Of a DNA stretch of 64,000 nucleotides, positions 7,936-16,323 are shown piece by piece. A program made the position numbers and the translations under genes. Positions within the stretch are counted from its first letter, which is position 1, and every line of letters starts with the position of its first letter. A model generated the notes under the pieces. It did no database searches, was not told the origin of the DNA, and worked only from the letters and a program-made list of their open reading frames with translations. The stretch is from Albitalea sp966211955 (GTDB lineage Bacteria; Pseudomonadota; Gammaproteobacteria; Burkholderiales; Burkholderiaceae_C): assembly GCA_966211955.1 (NCBI GenBank), contig CBIHOF010000007.1, positions 62,001-126,000 on the forward strand, in the 5' to 3' direction.

Positions 7936-8203
7936 AGGGCCTGTTAACACCAAATGCGTGCCCACGTGACTCAGGAAACGCTCCCCGGCAAGGCGCAAAG
8001 CGCAGACGCGGGTCGTCCCACGTCGAGCATTTGCAACGCGGCCGGGGCGCGTTTCCTGAGATCACCCGAAGGGCCGGAGGCTGGCGGGCCAAAGGGCGTC
8101 GTTGCGACCTCGTTGTGTGCCAAAGGCACACCGGCTCGCCCGCGCCTAGCCCTGTGGCCCGCCAGTCTCCGGCGTGGGCACGCATTTGGTGTTAACAGGC
8201 CCT
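7936..8203. repeat. 268-bp MITE-like palindromic element with perfect 31-bp terminal inverted repeats
   Basis: The element begins AGGGCCTGTTAACACC and ends with the exact reverse complement; 7936-7966 and 8173-8203 match over all 31 bases. Inside are two nested arms. Arm 1 pairs 7966-7981 with 8049-8065 (one bulge), then 7983-7989 with 8041-8047. Arm 2 pairs 8074-8097 with 8149-8172 (24 bp, two mismatches) and contains a small GTGTGCC-AAA-GGCACAC hairpin (8115-8131). No open frame of note exists inside. It occupies almost the whole glyA-nrdR gap. Terminal repeats plus small size and no coding capacity fit a MITE mobilised by a transposase elsewhere. I see no clear target-site duplication. Confidence 0.75.
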
Positions 8204-8230
8204 AGCCCAATTGCCCGCGGGCCCCACTGA

Positions 8231-8674
8231 ATGCGTTGTCCCTTCTGCAGTAACGAAGACACCCAGGTCGTCGAGACCCGCGAGTCCGACGAGGGCGACG
8301 TCGTGCGCCGACGGCGCCGCTGCCAGAGTTGCGACAAGCGCTTCACCACCTACGAGCGTGCGGAAATCGCGCTGCCCACCGTCGTCAAGAAGGACGGCAC
8401 GCGCGCCGAGTTCGACCCGGCCAAGGTGCGAGCATCGATGACGCTCGCGCTGCGCAAGCGGCCGGTGAGCGTCGAGCAGATCGACGCAGCCATGGAGCGC
8501 ATCCAGGACAAGCTGCTGAACAGCGGCGCCCGTGAGGTGCCGTCCGCCAAGCTCGGAGAGCTGGTGATGCGCGAGCTCAAGCGCATCGACAAGGTGGCCT
8601 ATGTGCGCTTCGCCTCCGTCTACCGCAGCTTCGAGGACGTCGACGAGTTCAGGCAGCTGATCCGCGACATCTGA
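8231..8674 (+). CDS. nrdR: NrdR transcriptional repressor of ribonucleotide reductase genes
   Basis: A 147-residue regulator that binds NrdR boxes upstream of ribonucleotide reductase operons and responds to ATP/dATP. The zinc ribbon has Cys3, Cys6, Cys31 and Cys34 (MRCPFC and RCQSC), followed by the RFTTYER segment and an ATP-cone domain (about residues 49-139). Length is canonical. With the MITE-like element ending 27 bases upstream of its ATG, its promoter must lie in the element, in that short gap, or upstream with glyA. Confidence 0.97.
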   Translation: MRCPFCSNEDTQVVETRESDEGDVVRRRRRCQSCDKRFTTYERAEIALPTVVKKDGTRAEFDPAKVRASMTLALRKRPVSVEQIDAAMERIQDKLLNSGAREVPSAKLGELVMRELKRIDKVAYVRFASVYRSFEDVDEFRQLIRDI

Positions 8675-8825
8675 GTCTCAGCACCATCTGAGAGGACGGC
8701 TCTCGCGACCTCGCCCGAACGGGCGGCTCCCCTAGTCAGGACGACCGCGTTCCCCACCTCCTGGGGTCGCCGATCTCGCGCGCAATTCGCACAATCCTCC
8801 ACATCAACAACGATGGGAGGAAGGG

Positions 8826-9353
8826 ATGCGACAGCATCGTGCACAACGCGGAGTGACGCTGGTGGAAGCCGGCGTGGTGCTCGCGATCGGAGCCATCACG
8901 CTCGGGACGGTGGCGCCCGGGTTCCAGCGCTTCATCGAGAAGCAAAAGCTCGAGGGCGCAGCCGCGCAGCTGGCGACTGACATCCAGTTCACGCGCGCCG
9001 AGACGGTGCTGCGCAACGAGGCCTTGAGGCTGGCGGTGCAGCACCAACCCTGGGGCGCGTGCTACGTGATTCATAGCGGCGCCGCGGGTGCCTGCATTTG
9101 CAAGGCCGACGGTGTGGCCGAGTGCACGAGCACGGCACGCCAGCTCAAGACCGTCGTTTTCCCAACTTCCGACGTGCTTGCACTCGAGAGCAACGTCCCC
9201 GCCATCGCCTTCGACCCGATGCACGGCACCGCCACGCCGGCGGGCAGCTTCAAGATCTCGTCGAGAAGCGGCCGCGCGATCGAACACGTCGTCAACCTCA
9301 TGGGCCGCGTGCGCTCCTGCGCCACCGGCCTGGCTGGTCATGCAGCGTGCTGA
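8826..9353 (+). CDS. fimT: FimT/GspH-type minor pseudopilin
   Basis: A 175-residue type IV minor pilin, first gene of a five-gene operon. The prepilin peptidase site is RG-VTLVEAGVVLAIGAI: cleavage after Gly9, with Glu5 of the mature protein present, followed by the hydrophobic N-terminal helix. The C-terminal half has paired cysteines and a GspH-like beta fold (FKISSRSGRAIEHVVNLMG RVRS). Such subunits help prime pilus assembly at the inner membrane and form the pilus tip complex. The next gene starts 7 bases after its stop. Confidence 0.87.
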   Translation: MRQHRAQRGVTLVEAGVVLAIGAITLGTVAPGFQRFIEKQKLEGAAAQLATDIQFTRAETVLRNEALRLAVQHQPWGACYVIHSGAAGACICKADGVAECTSTARQLKTVVFPTSDVLALESNVPAIAFDPMHGTATPAGSFKISSRSGRAIEHVVNLMGRVRSCATGLAGHAAC

Positions 9354-9360
9354 GGTGGCG

Positions 9361-9804
9361 ATGAACCCGAACTTCCAACGCCACGCGGGCTTCACCCTGA
9401 TCGAGATGATGTGCGCCGTCGCAGTCGCGGGCGTCCTGTCCTCGGTCGCCTACCCCGGCTTCAGCAAGGTCCTGCACAAGGCACGCCGGTCCGACGCGCG
9501 TGTCGCCCTCATGACGCTGCAGATGGCGCAGGAGCGCTATCGCTCCGATCACATGGCCTACGGCAGCATCGCCGAGATCGGCGTGCCCGCCGTGACGCCA
9601 CAGAAGCACTACGCGCTCCGCGTCGACGCCATCACCGAGTCGGGTTTCAAGGCGCAGGCCGTCGCCAGCGGCGCGCAGGCAGCCGATACGCGCTGCCGCC
9701 ATCTGCAACTCACCGTCGATGGACTGAACGTGACCCAGCAGTCGGGCATTGATGCATCGGTGGACAACGCCCCGGAAGAGAACAAGCGATGCTGGGGCCT
9801 GTGA
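9361..9804 (+). CDS. pilE: PilE-type minor pilin
   Basis: A 147-residue type IV minor pilin. The N-terminus HAG-FTLIEMMCAVAVAGVL carries the peptidase site (Gly before Phe) and mature Glu5; PGFSKVLHKARRSDARVALM is the usual helix extension of PilE-like minor pilins, and a C-terminal Cys pair probably forms the D-loop. GAGGTGG precedes the ATG at 9361; a longer frame to 9088 overlaps fimT and is not real. The stop overlaps the next start (TGATG). It could also be a major-pilin-like subunit, but the operon of tip pilins argues for a minor one. Confidence 0.87.
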   Translation: MNPNFQRHAGFTLIEMMCAVAVAGVLSSVAYPGFSKVLHKARRSDARVALMTLQMAQERYRSDHMAYGSIAEIGVPAVTPQKHYALRVDAITESGFKAQAVASGAQAADTRCRHLQLTVDGLNVTQQSGIDASVDNAPEENKRCWGL

Positions 9805-10460
9805 TGCGGCAGCGCGGCTTCACGCTGGTGGAACTGATGATCGGCCTGGCCGTGGGTCTGCTCATCGTCGGCTCGGCAAGCGGCCTGCTCGCGGCAAGGC
9901 TGCGCGAACACAAGGCGATGCTGGTCGAGGCGCGGTTGATGCAGGACCTGCGCACGAGCATGGACATCGTCACTCGCGACTTGCGACGGTCGGGCTACTG
10001 GGGCCGGGCGACCGCTGCGATGAACGCGGCATCACCGGCATCCAACCCCTATGTCGCGTTGGCCCCAATGGCCGCCGCTTCCGATGCGGTCAGCTTCCAG
10101 CTCTCCCGGGACGACGCCGAGAACAACAAGCTCGACGACAACGAGCAGTTCGGTTTCCGGCTTCGCAAGGGCGTGCTGGACATGCTGATCGGCAGCGGCA
10201 GCTGGCAGGCGCTGACCGATGCCGGGACGATGAACGTGACGACCTTCACCGTCACGCCCACGGTGCGTGAACAAGCGTTGATGGAGCTCTGCGACAAGCC
10301 CTGCCCCGCCGGCATGGCGGCCTGCGGCCCCGCGCTGCAGCAGCGAAGCCTCGCTGTCTCCATCACCGCCCGCGCCAGCGCGGACAGCCGGATTGTCCGC
10401 ACGCTCACGAGCGAAGTGACGCTGCGCAATGACGCCATCGCCGGAGCGTGTCCCGCATGA
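9804..10460 (+). CDS. pilW: PilW minor pilin
   Basis: A 218-residue PilW-family pseudopilin. It starts MRQRG-FTLVELMIGLAVGLLI with mature Glu5, and LMQDLRTSMDIVTRDLRRSGYWG is replaced here by a close PilW signature (residues about 46-68) that identifies the family. A start 15 bases upstream (ATG 9789) is also possible; 9804 was chosen because it overlaps the pilE stop. It overlaps the next gene by four bases (ATGA), which suggests translational coupling. Confidence 0.87.
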   Translation: MRQRGFTLVELMIGLAVGLLIVGSASGLLAARLREHKAMLVEARLMQDLRTSMDIVTRDLRRSGYWGRATAAMNAASPASNPYVALAPMAAASDAVSFQLSRDDAENNKLDDNEQFGFRLRKGVLDMLIGSGSWQALTDAGTMNVTTFTVTPTVREQALMELCDKPCPAGMAACGPALQQRSLAVSITARASADSRIVRTLTSEVTLRNDAIAGACPA

Positions 10461-11665
10461 ACGCGATCCGATCCAGGCAAGGCGGCGCGGCATCGCTCGT
10501 GGTCACGTTGATCCTCTTCGGCGTGATGGCACTGGTCGCCGCCTTCGCCAACCGCAACCTGCTCTTCGAAGCAAGGTCGTCGCTGAATCAGGTTCGCGCC
10601 ACGCAGGCCTTCGAGGCCACCGAAGCGGCTGTCGAATGGAGCACCGCCATGCTGAACGACACGCGGCCCATCGACGCGCAGTGTCTTGCGACATCCGATG
10701 CTGCAAGCCACAGCTTTCGCGAACGGCAACGCGCGGCGGACCGCGCCGGCAGGCCGTTGCGCGCCACGTGCGTGAAGACTGCGAAGGGCTGGACATGCTC
10801 GTGCGCCGCCGACGGCAAGGCGGTGTTCGCAGCCGATGTGCCCATCGATGCGCCGGCCTTTGCCATGGCAATCGCGGCTGACCCGACGCCTGGTGCGTGG
10901 CGGGTGGCTGCCGTCGGCTGCACGAGCCTGTCCGGTGAGTGCCTCCCCTCGTCCACCCAGCCCACCAACGCGGTCGCGCATGTCCAGGCGACGCTCGCAT
11001 CGCTGCCCGCCGTGGCTTCGTCGCCCATTGCGGCGCTGACGGCTCGAGGCAGCATCGACACAGGCTTCGCCAGCGCCGGCTTCCACAACGCCGATGCCGG
11101 GTCCAACGGCATCACGGTGCATGCGGGCGGCACGATCAGCGCCGGCACGGCGCGTTTCACCACGGCGCCCGGTTCGACGTGGGAGTCGTCCATCGTCGAC
11201 GACGACGTGGCACTCGCAGCACTCGCGCCTGACGACTTCTTCCGGTCCTTCTTCGGCTTGCCGAAGTCCCTGTGGAGCCAGCAGCCCGGTGTGAAGACAC
11301 TGCGCTGCGATGCCTCCTGCGACGACGCCCTCAAGGCGGCCATTGTCTCGGGCACACGCATGCTGTGGATCGATGGCGATGCCCGCATCAGCGCGGACCT
11401 CGTGCTCGGTTCGCGCGAGCGGCCGATCGTCATCGCGGCAACCGGGCAGCTCATGCTCGAAGGCAACGTGACACTGCACGGCCTCGTCTACGCCCAAGCC
11501 ATTGAGTGGACGCACGGCGGCACGCTTCGCGGCGCGGCCATCTCCGAAACAACCGCCATCGGCCACGGAGTGATGGACTTCGTGCGCGATGCCGTCGTCC
11601 TCCACGAACTCCGCAATGACCTCGGCAGCGTCTCGCGCCTGCCGGGCAGCTGGAAGGATTTCTGA
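10457..11665 (+). CDS. pilX: PilX-like pilus assembly protein, long form
   Basis: A 402-residue protein in the PilX position. The N-terminus RQGG-AASLVVTLILFGVMA has a prepilin-like cleavage site but no Glu5, as is usual for PilX. FEATEAAVEWSTAMLND matches the PilX N-terminal helix. The family is often 150-250 residues, so this one carries a large extra C-terminal domain (about residues 200-402), rich in Gly and beta-strand pattern, which may be an exposed tip domain. The start overlaps the pilW stop (ATGA); a GTG 9 bases upstream is an alternative. Confidence 0.8.
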   Translation: MNAIRSRQGGAASLVVTLILFGVMALVAAFANRNLLFEARSSLNQVRATQAFEATEAAVEWSTAMLNDTRPIDAQCLATSDAASHSFRERQRAADRAGRPLRATCVKTAKGWTCSCAADGKAVFAADVPIDAPAFAMAIAADPTPGAWRVAAVGCTSLSGECLPSSTQPTNAVAHVQATLASLPAVASSPIAALTARGSIDTGFASAGFHNADAGSNGITVHAGGTISAGTARFTTAPGSTWESSIVDDDVALAALAPDDFFRSFFGLPKSLWSQQPGVKTLRCDASCDDALKAAIVSGTRMLWIDGDARISADLVLGSRERPIVIAATGQLMLEGNVTLHGLVYAQAIEWTHGGTLRGAAISETTAIGHGVMDFVRDAVVLHELRNDLGSVSRLPGSWKDF

Positions 11666-12759
11666 TGCATGCGCGTCGTCACACCCAACGCGGCGTCACG
11701 CTGGTCGAAGCGCTGATCGCCTTTCTTGTCCTTTCGTTCGGCGTGCTGGGCATGGCGAAGATGCAGAGTGCGCTGCACTTGAACGCCGACCTCGCCCGGC
11801 AACGATCGGAAGCGGTTCGCATCGCGCAGCAGGACATGGAATCCCTTCGCGCTCATCCGTCCGCGGCGTCCAAGTCCATCATCGTCGTCCCCGACACTGG
11901 GCGTGCGGGAAACACCAGCTACCGGGTCGATCGCACCGTGTCCACCGATGGCGGCATGCAGACGGCCGAAGTCACAGTGACCTGGGCTGATCGCGCCGGC
12001 GCAGACCAGCACCTCGCCCTGCGCTCCATCGTCGCCACGACACCACGAGCACTCTCCGCCGCCCTCGTGCTTCAACGCGACTCGCGGCCTTCGCACGCAG
12101 CACTCGGCCGCTCGGTCGCGATCCCCGCCTTCGCTCGCGAACTCGGCCACGGCACCAGCGCCTTCAAGCCGGACGAAGCCGCAACCCTGGCGCTCGTCGT
12201 GGACGACACCACAGGACTGGTCGTGGCCCGCTGCGACGTGGCGGCAAGCACGCGCAACCCCGAGCTGAGCACGTCCACGCTCGGCGAATGCACGTCCATC
12301 AAGGGCTGGCTGCTCAGCGGCACCGTCCGCTTCTCGCTTGGCTCACCACCCGACGCCGAGCGCCCGAAGGACGCCGCCCTCCCCCTGGACATCCAGCTCA
12401 AGCTCGCTGAAGCACCGACGAGCGAAAGGCCGTTGTGCGCCACCGAGCAGCGCGAGCACGAGGTCGCCTACCATTGCGTCGTCTTCACCATGCCGTGGTC
12501 GGGCCGCAGCGAGATCATCCCCAAGGGCTGGGCGCTCGGCACCACCGCCGCCGACCGAAAGGTGTGCCGCTACGCGGCCGACCAGGACGGCACCGGTGCG
12601 GTGGACAGCAACAACGAACACCCAGGCGACTACAAGAACGTGACGCAGGCGCTCATGCAACAGAACTTCCTCATCGTGCGTGGCGACCAGGACTGCCCAC
12701 GCATGATGAAACGCAGCACCGACTTCGCCGACCTCTCGACCATCCAGCACCAGCCCTGA
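11665..12759 (+). CDS. pilV: PilV minor pilin
   Basis: A 364-residue PilV-type minor pilin with peptidase site QRG-VTLVEALIAFLVLSFG and the PilV-typical sequence VLGMAKMQSALHLNADLARQ after it. The large C-terminal domain has several Cys and an HPGDYKN segment. The start overlaps the pilX stop (TGATG). Its own stop overlaps the ribD start in the same way, tying the pilin operon to riboflavin synthesis. No pilY1 adhesin gene follows, unlike many minor-pilin operons. Confidence 0.83.
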   Translation: MHARRHTQRGVTLVEALIAFLVLSFGVLGMAKMQSALHLNADLARQRSEAVRIAQQDMESLRAHPSAASKSIIVVPDTGRAGNTSYRVDRTVSTDGGMQTAEVTVTWADRAGADQHLALRSIVATTPRALSAALVLQRDSRPSHAALGRSVAIPAFARELGHGTSAFKPDEAATLALVVDDTTGLVVARCDVAASTRNPELSTSTLGECTSIKGWLLSGTVRFSLGSPPDAERPKDAALPLDIQLKLAEAPTSERPLCATEQREHEVAYHCVVFTMPWSGRSEIIPKGWALGTTAADRKVCRYAADQDGTGAVDSNNEHPGDYKNVTQALMQQNFLIVRGDQDCPRMMKRSTDFADLSTIQHQP

Positions 12760-13859
12760 TGACCATGCAAGACAGTGACGATCCGATGCGTGAAGCGCTG
12801 GCCCTCGCCCACCAGGCGATCGGCCTGAGCGAGCCCAACCCGCGCGTCGGTTGCGTCATCGTGTCGCGCGATGGCCGCGTGATCGGGCAAGGGCACACGC
12901 AGCAGGCCGGAGGCCCGCATGCGGAGGTGATGGCCCTGCGCGATGCAGCGCAACGCGGCCAGCGTGTCGAAGGCGCCACGGCTTACGTCACCCTGGAGCC
13001 TTGCTCTCATCACGGGCGCACGCCACCGTGCTGCAATGCCTTGATCACCGCCCGTGTCGGCCGCGTGGTGATGGCCGTCGAAGACCCGAACCCGCTCGTG
13101 GCGGGCCAAGGCGCTGCGCGCCTTCGCGCGGCAGGAATCGAAGTCATCACGGGCACGCAAGGCGAGGCATCGCGCGAGCTCAACATCGGTTTCTTCTCGC
13201 GCATGGAACGGCAGCGGCCCTGGGTGCGCATGAAGGCCGCCGTGTCACTGGATGGCCGTACCGCCCTGCCCAATGGCGCGAGCCAGTGGATCACCGGCGA
13301 GCAGGCACGCGCCGATGGCCACGCCTGGCGCAAGCGAGCGGGTGCCTTGCTCACGGGCGTAGGCACCGTGCTGGATGATGACCCTCGGCTGGATGTGCGG
13401 CTGGTTGAGACGCCCCAGCAGCCGATGCGCGTCATCGTCGACTCGCGTCTGCAGACGCCGGCCACCGCACGCATCCTGCCGCCGCCCGGCCAGGTGCTCA
13501 TCTACTGCGCGCAGCCCGATGACGCCAAGCGCGCCGCGCTCGAAGCCGCAGGCGCCGAGATCGCCCAGTTGCCCAACCAGCACGGCAAGGTCGACCTCGC
13601 CGCCATGCTCGCCGACCTTGCCAGGCGCGGCGTCAACGAACTCCACGTCGAAGCCGGCCACAAGCTCAACGGCTCGTGGATACGCGAACGATTGGTGGAC
13701 GAACTGTTGGTGTACGTCGCACCGAAGCTGCTCGGCATCGGCCGGGAGCTTGCTGCCTTCGGCCCGCTGGAAACGCTGGCCGACAGCGTCGAGCTTCGCT
13801 TCGTGAGCATCACGCCCGTCGGACCGGACCTCCGCGTCATCGCAAGGCCGCTAAGCTGA
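12759..13859 (+). CDS. ribD: Bifunctional riboflavin deaminase/reductase RibD
   Basis: A 366-residue enzyme for two steps of riboflavin synthesis: deamination of the pyrimidine intermediate and NADPH reduction of its ribosyl side chain. The deaminase zinc site is visible as HAE (His54-Glu56) and PCSHHGRTPPC (about 81-91). The reductase half begins near residue 150 with WVRMKAAVSLDGRTAL and ASQWITGEQAR. The ATG at 12759 shares a base with the pilV stop; the open frame upstream is out of homology. ribE follows 36 bases later. Confidence 0.96.
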   Translation: MTMQDSDDPMREALALAHQAIGLSEPNPRVGCVIVSRDGRVIGQGHTQQAGGPHAEVMALRDAAQRGQRVEGATAYVTLEPCSHHGRTPPCCNALITARVGRVVMAVEDPNPLVAGQGAARLRAAGIEVITGTQGEASRELNIGFFSRMERQRPWVRMKAAVSLDGRTALPNGASQWITGEQARADGHAWRKRAGALLTGVGTVLDDDPRLDVRLVETPQQPMRVIVDSRLQTPATARILPPPGQVLIYCAQPDDAKRAALEAAGAEIAQLPNQHGKVDLAAMLADLARRGVNELHVEAGHKLNGSWIRERLVDELLVYVAPKLLGIGRELAAFGPLETLADSVELRFVSITPVGPDLRVIARPLS

Positions 13860-13895
13860 CACCATTCCCAGAGAGATCGAAAGAGAATCGCCACC

Positions 13896-14513
13896 ATGTT
13901 CACCGGCATCATCACCGGCCTCGGCCGCATCGTTCAGGTGGAGGCGCTGGGCGCCGATGCCTCCCACGGCAAGCGCCTCGTCATCGAAACGCCCGCGGGC
14001 TATCTCGACGACGTGCAGCTGGGCGACAGCATCGCGCTCAACGGCGCCTGCATGACGGCCACGTCCTTCGACGCGAAGACCAACCGCTTCACGGTGGACA
14101 TTTCGGCCGAGAGCCTGGACAAGACCGCCGGGCTCGCGCAGGTGGGCCGCGTCAACCTCGAGAAGGCCCTGCGCGCGCACGACCGGTTGGGCGGCCACAT
14201 CGTGAGCGGGCATGTGGACGGCCTCGGCGAGGTCACGCATTTCGCGCCGGTGGGCGAATCGTGGGAGCTGCGCATCGCCGCACCCCGCGACTTGGCGAAG
14301 TACCTCGCCTACAAAGGCTCGATCACGGTGAACGGCGTGAGCCTCACGGTGAACCGCGTGGCCGACTCGGCCCATGCCTGCGAGTTCAGCATCAACCTCA
14401 TCCCGCACACCATTGAGAACACGACGCTCGGCGACCTGCAAGCCGGCCATCGCGTGAACCTCGAGGTGGACATGATCGCGCGCTATGTGGCGCGGATGCT
14501 GGGGAAGGATTGA
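13896..14513 (+). CDS. ribE: Riboflavin synthase alpha chain
   Basis: A 205-residue riboflavin synthase, which dismutates two lumazine molecules to riboflavin and the pyrimidine precursor. The two tandem lumazine-binding repeats are seen: MFTGIITGLGRI at the start and HIVSGHVDGLGEV (about 103-115) in the second half, with SITVNGVSLTVN as the duplicate of SIALNGACMTAT. Length is typical. It is in the same orientation as ribD; a dispersed repeat follows its stop. Confidence 0.96.
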   Translation: MFTGIITGLGRIVQVEALGADASHGKRLVIETPAGYLDDVQLGDSIALNGACMTATSFDAKTNRFTVDISAESLDKTAGLAQVGRVNLEKALRAHDRLGGHIVSGHVDGLGEVTHFAPVGESWELRIAAPRDLAKYLAYKGSITVNGVSLTVNRVADSAHACEFSINLIPHTIENTTLGDLQAGHRVNLEVDMIARYVARMLGKD

Positions 14514-14526
14514 CGCGCAGGCACAG

Positions 14527-14587
14527 GGTTCAACCACAGAGAACACAGAGGATTTGCCGGTCTCTGTGTCCTCTGTGTTCTCTGGTG
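14527..14587. repeat. CACAGAG dispersed repeat, copy 1 (palindromic)
   Basis: CAGAGAACACAGAGGA (14537-14552) is exactly inverted at 14569-14584 around a 16-base loop. A second, longer copy lies at 52275-52360. It occupies the gap between the convergent ribE and nnrD genes and could fold as a bidirectional terminator. Confidence 0.7.
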
Positions 14588-14602
14588 ATCACCCGCCGTC
14601 GC

Positions 14603-15454
14603 CTAAGAGAGAAACGACATGAGCGCCGGGATCTCCCCCGGCAGTTCACGGGCCAGGTAGCCCATCTCCCCCGTCTGCCGGGCCAGCCGGTCACCCGCCC
14701 TCGCATGCAGCGCCACGCCCCAGGCCGCCGCCTGCTCCGGCGGCGCGCCTCGCGCGGCAAGCCCCGCAATGACACCGGCCAGCACATCGCCGGAGCCGGA
14801 CGTCCCCAAGCCTGCGTTGCCGCCTTCGTGCTGCCAGAGCGTGCCTTGCGGGTCGGCAATGCAGGTCAGCGGCCCTTTCAACGCAACGACCACGCGAAAG
14901 CGCCTTGCCGCGTAGACGGCGGTGCGCGCCGGGTCTTGCTCGATGGCGGCCCTGTCGGCCTTCAGCAGATGCGCCATCTCGCCCGCATGCGGCGTGATGA
15001 GGCAGCGCCGGCCCGCGCACTGCGGCACCGCATCCATCGCCCCCGCATCAAGCACCAGCGTGCTGTCCTCGACATGCGCGAGCAGCGACGCAATGAACGA
15101 TGCGTTGTCGCCGGCCATGCCCGGCCCCACGAGCAAGGCATCGGCCCGGCGCACCAGTGCGGCCAAGCGCCCATCGAACACGAAGCCACCGTCGGCAGCC
15201 TCGTCGAGCCCGGTCACCCGAGCCTCGGGCAAAGCCTGCGCCACCCATGGCGCGACCACCGACGACACCGCCAGCATCAGCTTGCCGGCCCCCGCCCGCA
15301 GGGCCGCCGTCCCGGCGAGGATCGCAGCGCCCGCCAGCTCTCGCGAGCCACCGATCACCAGCACGCGCCCACGCGACTCCTTGTCGCCGTCGGCATCCGG
15401 CCGGGGCAGCGGCCACCCCCGCAGCGCCGCCTCATCGATGCGCCCGCCCGCCAT
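14603..15454 (-). CDS. nnrD: ADP-dependent NAD(P)H-hydrate dehydratase (NnrD domain only)
   Basis: A 283-residue carbohydrate-kinase-fold enzyme that repairs hydrated NAD(P)H at the expense of ADP. Marks are GRVLVIGGSRELAGA (about 28-42), LVLDAGAMDA, LITPHAGEMAHLL (about 160) and the phosphate loop GTSGSGDVLAG near residue 221. The usual N-terminal epimerase half (NnrE) is missing, so it must be encoded separately. The ATG at 15454 overlaps the stop of the upstream phosphatase gene; a GTG one codon earlier is possible. Confidence 0.9.
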   Translation of the reverse strand: MAGGRIDEAALRGWPLPRPDADGDKESRGRVLVIGGSRELAGAAILAGTAALRAGAGKLMLAVSSVVAPWVAQALPEARVTGLDEAADGGFVFDGRLAALVRRADALLVGPGMAGDNASFIASLLAHVEDSTLVLDAGAMDAVPQCAGRRCLITPHAGEMAHLLKADRAAIEQDPARTAVYAARRFRVVVALKGPLTCIADPQGTLWQHEGGNAGLGTSGSGDVLAGVIAGLAARGAPPEQAAAWGVALHARAGDRLARQTGEMGYLARELPGEIPALMSFLS

Positions 15455-16242
15455 CACGACTTCGGCGCCGCGGGCACGTCCGGCGCATCCGTCACCGGCG
15501 CTCCGGCTTCGGTCAGCGGCGATACGAAGTTGACCAATCGCGAGGCAAGCTTGCCGTGGCGGCCGAGCGAGGCGTCGAACTCATACGACGTCACCGCGCA
15601 ATTCGGCACGTCGGCCCGGCGGTCGATGGCGAGGATCTCTGACTCGTCCATTCGCTCGAGCAGGTAGCGCATGCAGTTCACGGTGACCTGGTGCGCCACC
15701 ACCAGCACCCGCTCGCATCGGTATTCGCGGGTGATCATCTCGATCACGCTGCGCAACCGCAGGATCACGTCGCACCAGCTCTCGCCGCCGGGCGGGCGGA
15801 AATAGAACTTGCCCACGTGCGAGCGCTGCTCGCTCAGCTCCGGGTACTTTTGGCGGATGCCGTGAACCGTCAGCCGGTCGAGGATGCCGAACTCCTTCTC
15901 GCGCAGCCGCTCGTCGCACACCAGCGACAGGTCATCCTCCGCGATGCCGGCCGCAGCGAGCACCCGCCGCGCCGTCTGCCGGGCGCGCACGTAGGGCGAG
16001 CACAGCACGACATTGGGCCGCTCATCGTCAGGCATGGCGCCGAACCAGCGGCCGAGGGCATCGGCCTGCCGCTCGCCCAGCGGCGACAGCGGCGTGTCCA
16101 TGTCACGGGTGGCGATGTCGATGAGTGCGAGCCCGGCGGCCTCGGCCTTGTCACGTGCGAGATTGCCGGCGCTCTGGCCATGCCGCACGATCCACAACAC
16201 ATCCGGCCATTTCTGCTCACCCCGGGGCGTCGACGAAGTCAT
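15454..16242 (-). CDS. Histidine phosphatase (phosphoglycerate mutase-like) family protein
   Basis: A 262-residue cytoplasmic phosphatase of the branch-1 histidine phosphatase superfamily. The catalytic motif is VLWIVRHGQSAGN (His near residue 21), CSPYVRARQTA gives the second phosphate-binding Arg, LREKEFGILD is typical, and VLVVAHQVTVN supplies the second catalytic His. The substrate is unknown. The start MTSSTPRGEQ was chosen because it directly precedes the domain; the frame is open far upstream on the strand opposite ribBX and ribH, which is a shadow. It is cotranscribed with nnrD. Confidence 0.88.
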   Translation of the reverse strand: MTSSTPRGEQKWPDVLWIVRHGQSAGNLARDKAEAAGLALIDIATRDMDTPLSPLGERQADALGRWFGAMPDDERPNVVLCSPYVRARQTARRVLAAAGIAEDDLSLVCDERLREKEFGILDRLTVHGIRQKYPELSEQRSHVGKFYFRPPGGESWCDVILRLRSVIEMITREYRCERVLVVAHQVTVNCMRYLLERMDESEILAIDRRADVPNCAVTSYEFDASLGRHGKLASRLVNFVSPLTEAGAPVTDAPDVPAAPKS

Positions 16243-16323
16243 GTGAACAAAGCGGCAAGCCGCGTTCCCGGGTGTCCTTTTGGCGAATTCCTCTAGAAGC
16301 CCCCCGCCTACAATCCACCCCCT

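Noticed and set aside
7931..8208. Target-site duplication around the MITE-like element
   Set aside because: Flanks (GCCCC on the left, AGCCC on the right) do not match convincingly, so no duplication is claimed.
8676..8693. TCTCAG-CACCAT-CTGAGA hairpin after nrdR as terminator
   Set aside because: Only 6 bp with no T-run; it could be chance.
16243..16323. FMN riboswitch before ribBX
   Set aside because: The 81-base gap is too short and lacks the conserved FMN-aptamer blocks.
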